The notes under the pieces are model-generated. The model worked only from the letters and a program-made list of their open reading frames with translations, was not told the DNA's origin and searched no databases. From assembly GCF_003148805.1 (NCBI RefSeq), contig NZ_QGGX01000003.1:1-64000 (forward strand): a stretch of 64,000 nt of DNA, written 5' to 3'. Positions 61,298 through 64,000 of this stretch are shown here, piece by piece (positions within the stretch are counted from its first letter, which is position 1; every line of letters begins with the position of its first letter). A program made the translations under genes and the position numbers. Source of the DNA: Aminobacter sp. AP02 (GTDB lineage: Bacteria; Pseudomonadota; Alphaproteobacteria; Rhizobiales; Rhizobiaceae).

Positions 61298-63332
61298 GGC
61301 CGAAGCGGATGCCGTCATAGATGGCGGCATGGATGTTGCGCGCCTGCACGGCGTCACCAATGCGCAGGAGCAGGAAGCGGCCGTCCGGGTTCTTGTCCGG
61401 GAAAATCTCTCCGCCGTGGATCAGGCGTTCATAGTCGATGGCACCACCATTCTTCGCCAGCGGCTTGAGCTCCAGATAGAGGTCATCCAGCGGCAAGGTG
61501 CCATGCTCGACCACCACCTGGTCGACGCTACGCTCCTCGCTCCAGCCTTTGGCGTAGTCGGAGGACAGGGTGGCGACCAGTTGGTTGCCCTCGCGCCTGA
61601 CCGATTTCAGCCGCGTATTGATGGTGATCTTCACGCTGGCACGATGAAATGCCTCCATGTAAGGCACATGGTTCATGCCACCCATTTCAGGTGCAAACAA
61701 CCGCTCGGGTGTGACCAACTCCAGCTTCGAGCCGGCCTTGCCGATCAACTCGGCAGCCGTCATGCCCTGATGGCCGCCATTGTCGTCATAAAGCAGCACG
61801 TCTTGCGCCGGCTTGACGCTGCCGGCGATGATGTCCCAACTCGACGTCACAAGCTCGTCGCCGGCGTCGAGCGGCGGGTTCTGCGGCAGGCCGCCAGTGG
61901 CGATCACCACAGCATCGGGATCGAGCGCCAAAACGTCGCCGCTGCCGGCCCAGATATCGTAGCGGATATCGACCCCGAGACGTTCCATCTCGGCCAGGCG
62001 CCAATCGACGATGCCGATCAGTTCACGCCGTCGCGGGTTCTGGGCTGCAAGCCGCACCTGCCCGCCAGCCTGGCTCGACGCTTCCAGCACTGTCACCTTG
62101 TGACCGCGTTCGGCCAACACCCTTGCGGCCTCAAGACCGGCGGCACCTGCGCCGACAACGACGACCCTGCGCAGCGGGCCCTCGGTGCGTGAAATCAGAT
62201 GCGGGATTGTTGCTTCGCGTCCCGTGGCGGCGTTGTGGATGCACAATGCGCCGCCGCCTTCATAGATGCGGTCGAGGCAATAAGTGGCGCCGACGCACGG
62301 ACGGATCTGGTGCTCGCGGCCCTCCATCACCTTCTTGACGATATGCGGCTCGGCGATATGGGCACGCGTCATGCCGACCATGTCGAGCTTGCCGGTGGCT
62401 ACCGCGTGGCGGGCAGTGGCGACATCGGAAATGCGCGCGGCATGGAAGACCGGAAACTTGGTTGCCGCCCTGACTTCGCCGGCAAAGTCGAGATGCGGCG
62501 ACGAGGCCATGCCGTGCAGTGGAATGAGGCCGGTAAGTGCTGCGTCGGTGTCGATATGGCCGCGAATGATGTTGAGAAAGTCGAATTTTCCCGCCGAAGC
62601 CAGCCGCCGGGCGATCTCGATGCCGTCTTCCTTCGACAGGCCCTTGTCGAAATCCTCGTCGGCGACCATGCGAATGCCGACGACAAATTCCTTGCCGACC
62701 GCGGCACGAACCGCATCGATCACCCGCCAGGTGAAACGCAGGCGGTTGTCGAGCGAGCCGCCATAATCATCGTCGCGATGATTGGTGGCAGGCGACCAAA
62801 AGCCATCCATCAGATGGCCATAGGCCTCGAACTCGATGCCATCGAGCCCTGCCGCCTGCATGCGCTGGGCGGCGGAGGCATAGTCAGCGACGATACGCTC
62901 GATGTCCCAGTCCTCGATGGTCTTCGGGAAGGTACGATGAGCAGCCTCGCGCACAGGCGAAGCGCTGAGCACCGGCAACCAGTCGGCCTTGTTCCAGTTG
63001 GTGCGACGGCCGAGATGGGTGATCTGGATCATCACCTTGCAGTCGTGCTCGTGACAGTCGTCTGCGAGTTCGCTGAGCCACGGCACGATGGCGTCGTCAA
63101 AGGCGTGCAGATTGCCGAATGCGGCCGGGCTATCGCGGGAGATGATTGCCGAACCCGCCGTCATCGTCAGCGCCATCCCACCCTTTGCCTTTTCGGCATG
63201 ATAGAGCCGGTAGCGCTCCTTGGGCATGCCGTCTTCGGAATAGGCAGGCTCGTGGCTGGTCGACATGACGCGGTTTTTCAACGTCAGGTGCTTGAGCTGG
63301 TAAGGCTGGAGAAGCGGGTCGTTGCTGGTCAT
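61287..63332 (-). CDS. NADH:flavin oxidoreductase / N-methylproline demethylase-like protein
   Basis: A 681-residue enzyme of the 2,4-dienoyl-CoA reductase/trimethylamine dehydrogenase architecture. The N-terminal Old-Yellow-Enzyme barrel has [10 protein letters not shown] and [21 protein letters not shown] 4Fe-4S-type Cys segment is only partly visible ([17 protein letters not shown], then [10 protein letters not shown]). The C-terminal FAD/NAD domain has [20 protein letters not shown]. The rhizobial branch includes N-methylproline and dimethylglycine demethylases. Its placement near a hydroxyproline-type enolase makes a role in proline-betaine catabolism plausible but unproven. Confidence 0.85.
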   Translation of the reverse strand: MTSNDPLLQPYQLKHLTLKNRVMSTSHEPAYSEDGMPKERYRLYHAEKAKGGMALTMTAGSAIISRDSPAAFGNLHAFDDAIVPWLSELADDCHEHDCKVMIQITHLGRRTNWNKADWLPVLSASPVREAAHRTFPKTIEDWDIERIVADYASAAQRMQAAGLDGIEFEAYGHLMDGFWSPATNHRDDDYGGSLDNRLRFTWRVIDAVRAAVGKEFVVGIRMVADEDFDKGLSKEDGIEIARRLASAGKFDFLNIIRGHIDTDAALTGLIPLHGMASSPHLDFAGEVRAATKFPVFHAARISDVATARHAVATGKLDMVGMTRAHIAEPHIVKKVMEGREHQIRPCVGATYCLDRIYEGGGALCIHNAATGREATIPHLISRTEGPLRRVVVVGAGAAGLEAARVLAERGHKVTVLEASSQAGGQVRLAAQNPRRRELIGIVDWRLAEMERLGVDIRYDIWAGSGDVLALDPDAVVIATGGLPQNPPLDAGDELVTSSWDIIAGSVKPAQDVLLYDDNGGHQGMTAAELIGKAGSKLELVTPERLFAPEMGGMNHVPYMEAFHRASVKITINTRLKSVRREGNQLVATLSSDYAKGWSEERSVDQVVVEHGTLPLDDLYLELKPLAKNGGAIDYERLIHGGEIFPDKNPDGRFLLLRIGDAVQARNIHAAIYDGIRFGLRI

Positions 63333-63445
63333 TGCATTCCTGCATTATCCGGCGCTAATACACGCCACTTGAAAATCTGGCCCGTGCAGTTTGGCGTCCG
63401 CCCAAGCGCGAGCAATGGGCCATGGCAATTCTGAAGAGCCACCCA

Positions 63446-63907
63446 ATGACTGTCACCGACACCCTCACCCAACTCGGCACCCGGGTCGAAACGCCGACCT
63501 CGCCGGAAACCGCCGTGCTCGAGACCGTGCCCTACGAACGCGTCGGCGGCCCGCCGGCAATCGTGCGTTTCGCCTGCCCCGAGTTCACCTCGCTGTGCCC
63601 GGTGACAGGTCAGCCCGATTTCGCCCACATCGTCATCGACTATGCGCCGGACAGACTTCTGGTTGAATCCAAGTCGCTGAAGCTGTTCATGGTCTCGTTT
63701 CGCAACCACGGCGCCTTCCACGAGGACTGCACCGTCATGATCGGCCGCCGTATCGTCGAAGCAACCAAGCCGTTGTGGCTGCGCATCGCCGGTTACTGGT
63801 ATCCGCGCGGCGGCATCCCCATCGACGTGTTCTGGCAGACCGGCGCTCCGCCGGAGGGATCGTGGCTGCCCGACACCGGGGTCGCGCCCTATCGCGGGCG
63901 CGGCTGA
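63446..63907 (+). CDS. queF: NADPH-dependent preQ0 reductase QueF (type I)
   Basis: A 153-residue tunnelling-fold enzyme that reduces preQ0 to preQ1 in queuosine biosynthesis. The family motif [16 protein letters not shown] (about residues 46-61) holds the nucleophilic Cys and general-acid Asp, followed by [20 protein letters not shown] with the substrate-binding Glu-Ser-Lys-Ser-Leu. [13 protein letters not shown] is the C-terminal RGG part. After this it has an unusual extra tail, [19 protein letters not shown]. The ATG at 63446 gives family length; ATG at 63422 is possible. Confidence 0.92.
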   Translation: MTVTDTLTQLGTRVETPTSPETAVLETVPYERVGGPPAIVRFACPEFTSLCPVTGQPDFAHIVIDYAPDRLLVESKSLKLFMVSFRNHGAFHEDCTVMIGRRIVEATKPLWLRIAGYWYPRGGIPIDVFWQTGAPPEGSWLPDTGVAPYRGRG

Positions 63908-63933
63908 GCTGCGGCGAGGCATGTCAGGTGCGT

Positions 63934-64000
63934 TTATTCGCATTGGTACAGGCTGAACGCCCATTCGTTGGTCACCGACAAGAAGTCGGCGATCTTCCAT
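63934..64000 (-). CDS. C-terminal end of an unidentified protein (partial)
   Basis: On the minus strand the last 67 bases encode WKIADFLSVTNEWAFSLYQC followed by Glu and a TAA stop at 63934-63936. The composition, with several aromatic residues, looks like a genuine protein end, more so than the long overlapping frame that runs back through queF. The gene continues beyond the window. No family can be assigned. Confidence 0.4.
   Translation of the reverse strand, partial: WKIADFLSVTNEWAFSLYQCE

Noticed and set aside
63329-64000. A 223-codon minus-strand frame covering queF
   Set aside because: queF is unambiguous on the other strand. The true gene at the right edge reads in a different minus frame ending at 63934.

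Overview
The window looks like chromosomal DNA of an alphaproteobacterium of the order Hyphomicrobiales (Rhizobiales), probably Mesorhizobium, Aminobacter or a close relative. The evidence is high GC content, an ndvB/ndvA cyclic beta-1,2-glucan locus, a rhizobial glycerol ABC-transporter operon (glpDSTPQUV), an aztABCD zinc system and a five-enzyme hut pathway. No rRNA, tRNA, CRISPR array or intact insertion sequence was seen. The only mobile-element trace is a truncated tyrosine-recombinase relic at the left edge.

Layout. 0.2-1.2 kb: recombinase relic and small ORFs. 1.2-8.7 kb: a ROK regulator divergent from a sugar ABC operon (binding protein, two permeases, SIS-domain protein, PfkB kinase, ATPase). 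9-10.9 kb: a purine permease behind a structured leader, convergent with a small cytochrome c. 11.3-14.6 kb: a duplicated-domain anion-type permease and its ATPase, behind a folded leader that holds an arginine-rich mini-ORF. 14.9-24.1 kb: glycerol uptake and catabolism, glpD to glpK. 24.2-26.0 kb: a nitronate monooxygenase-like gene and a lone ccmC. 26.2-36.8 kb: ndvA and the 8.6-kb ndvB. 37.2-46.4 kb: an FMN reductase, hutDUGHI divergent from hutFC across a HutC-type operator, and a RidA protein. 46.5-50.6 kb: aztABCD with two Zur-like boxes. 50.7-53.9 kb: five small unrelated genes, including an apparently degenerate FAH-family protein. 54.0-56.3 kb: kbl-tdh. 56.4-58.8 kb: an enolase-superfamily dehydratase gene flanked by two same-length cupin paralogues, one of which has lost a metal-ligand histidine. 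59-61.3 kb: gcdH divergent from a LysR regulator. 61.3-64 kb: an Old-Yellow-Enzyme-type demethylase/reductase, queF and the end of an unknown gene.

Taken together this is a nutrient-scavenging region: sugars, glycerol, purines, histidine, threonine, zinc, and probably proline-derived or betaine compounds. It also contains the periplasmic glucan system that rhizobia use for osmotic adaptation and host interaction. The least explained parts are two leader regions (about 8.9 and 11.3 kb), the cupin-enolase-cupin module and the degenerate FAH paralogue. Start codons were chosen by Shine-Dalgarno spacing and family length, and several differ from the longest possible reading frame.
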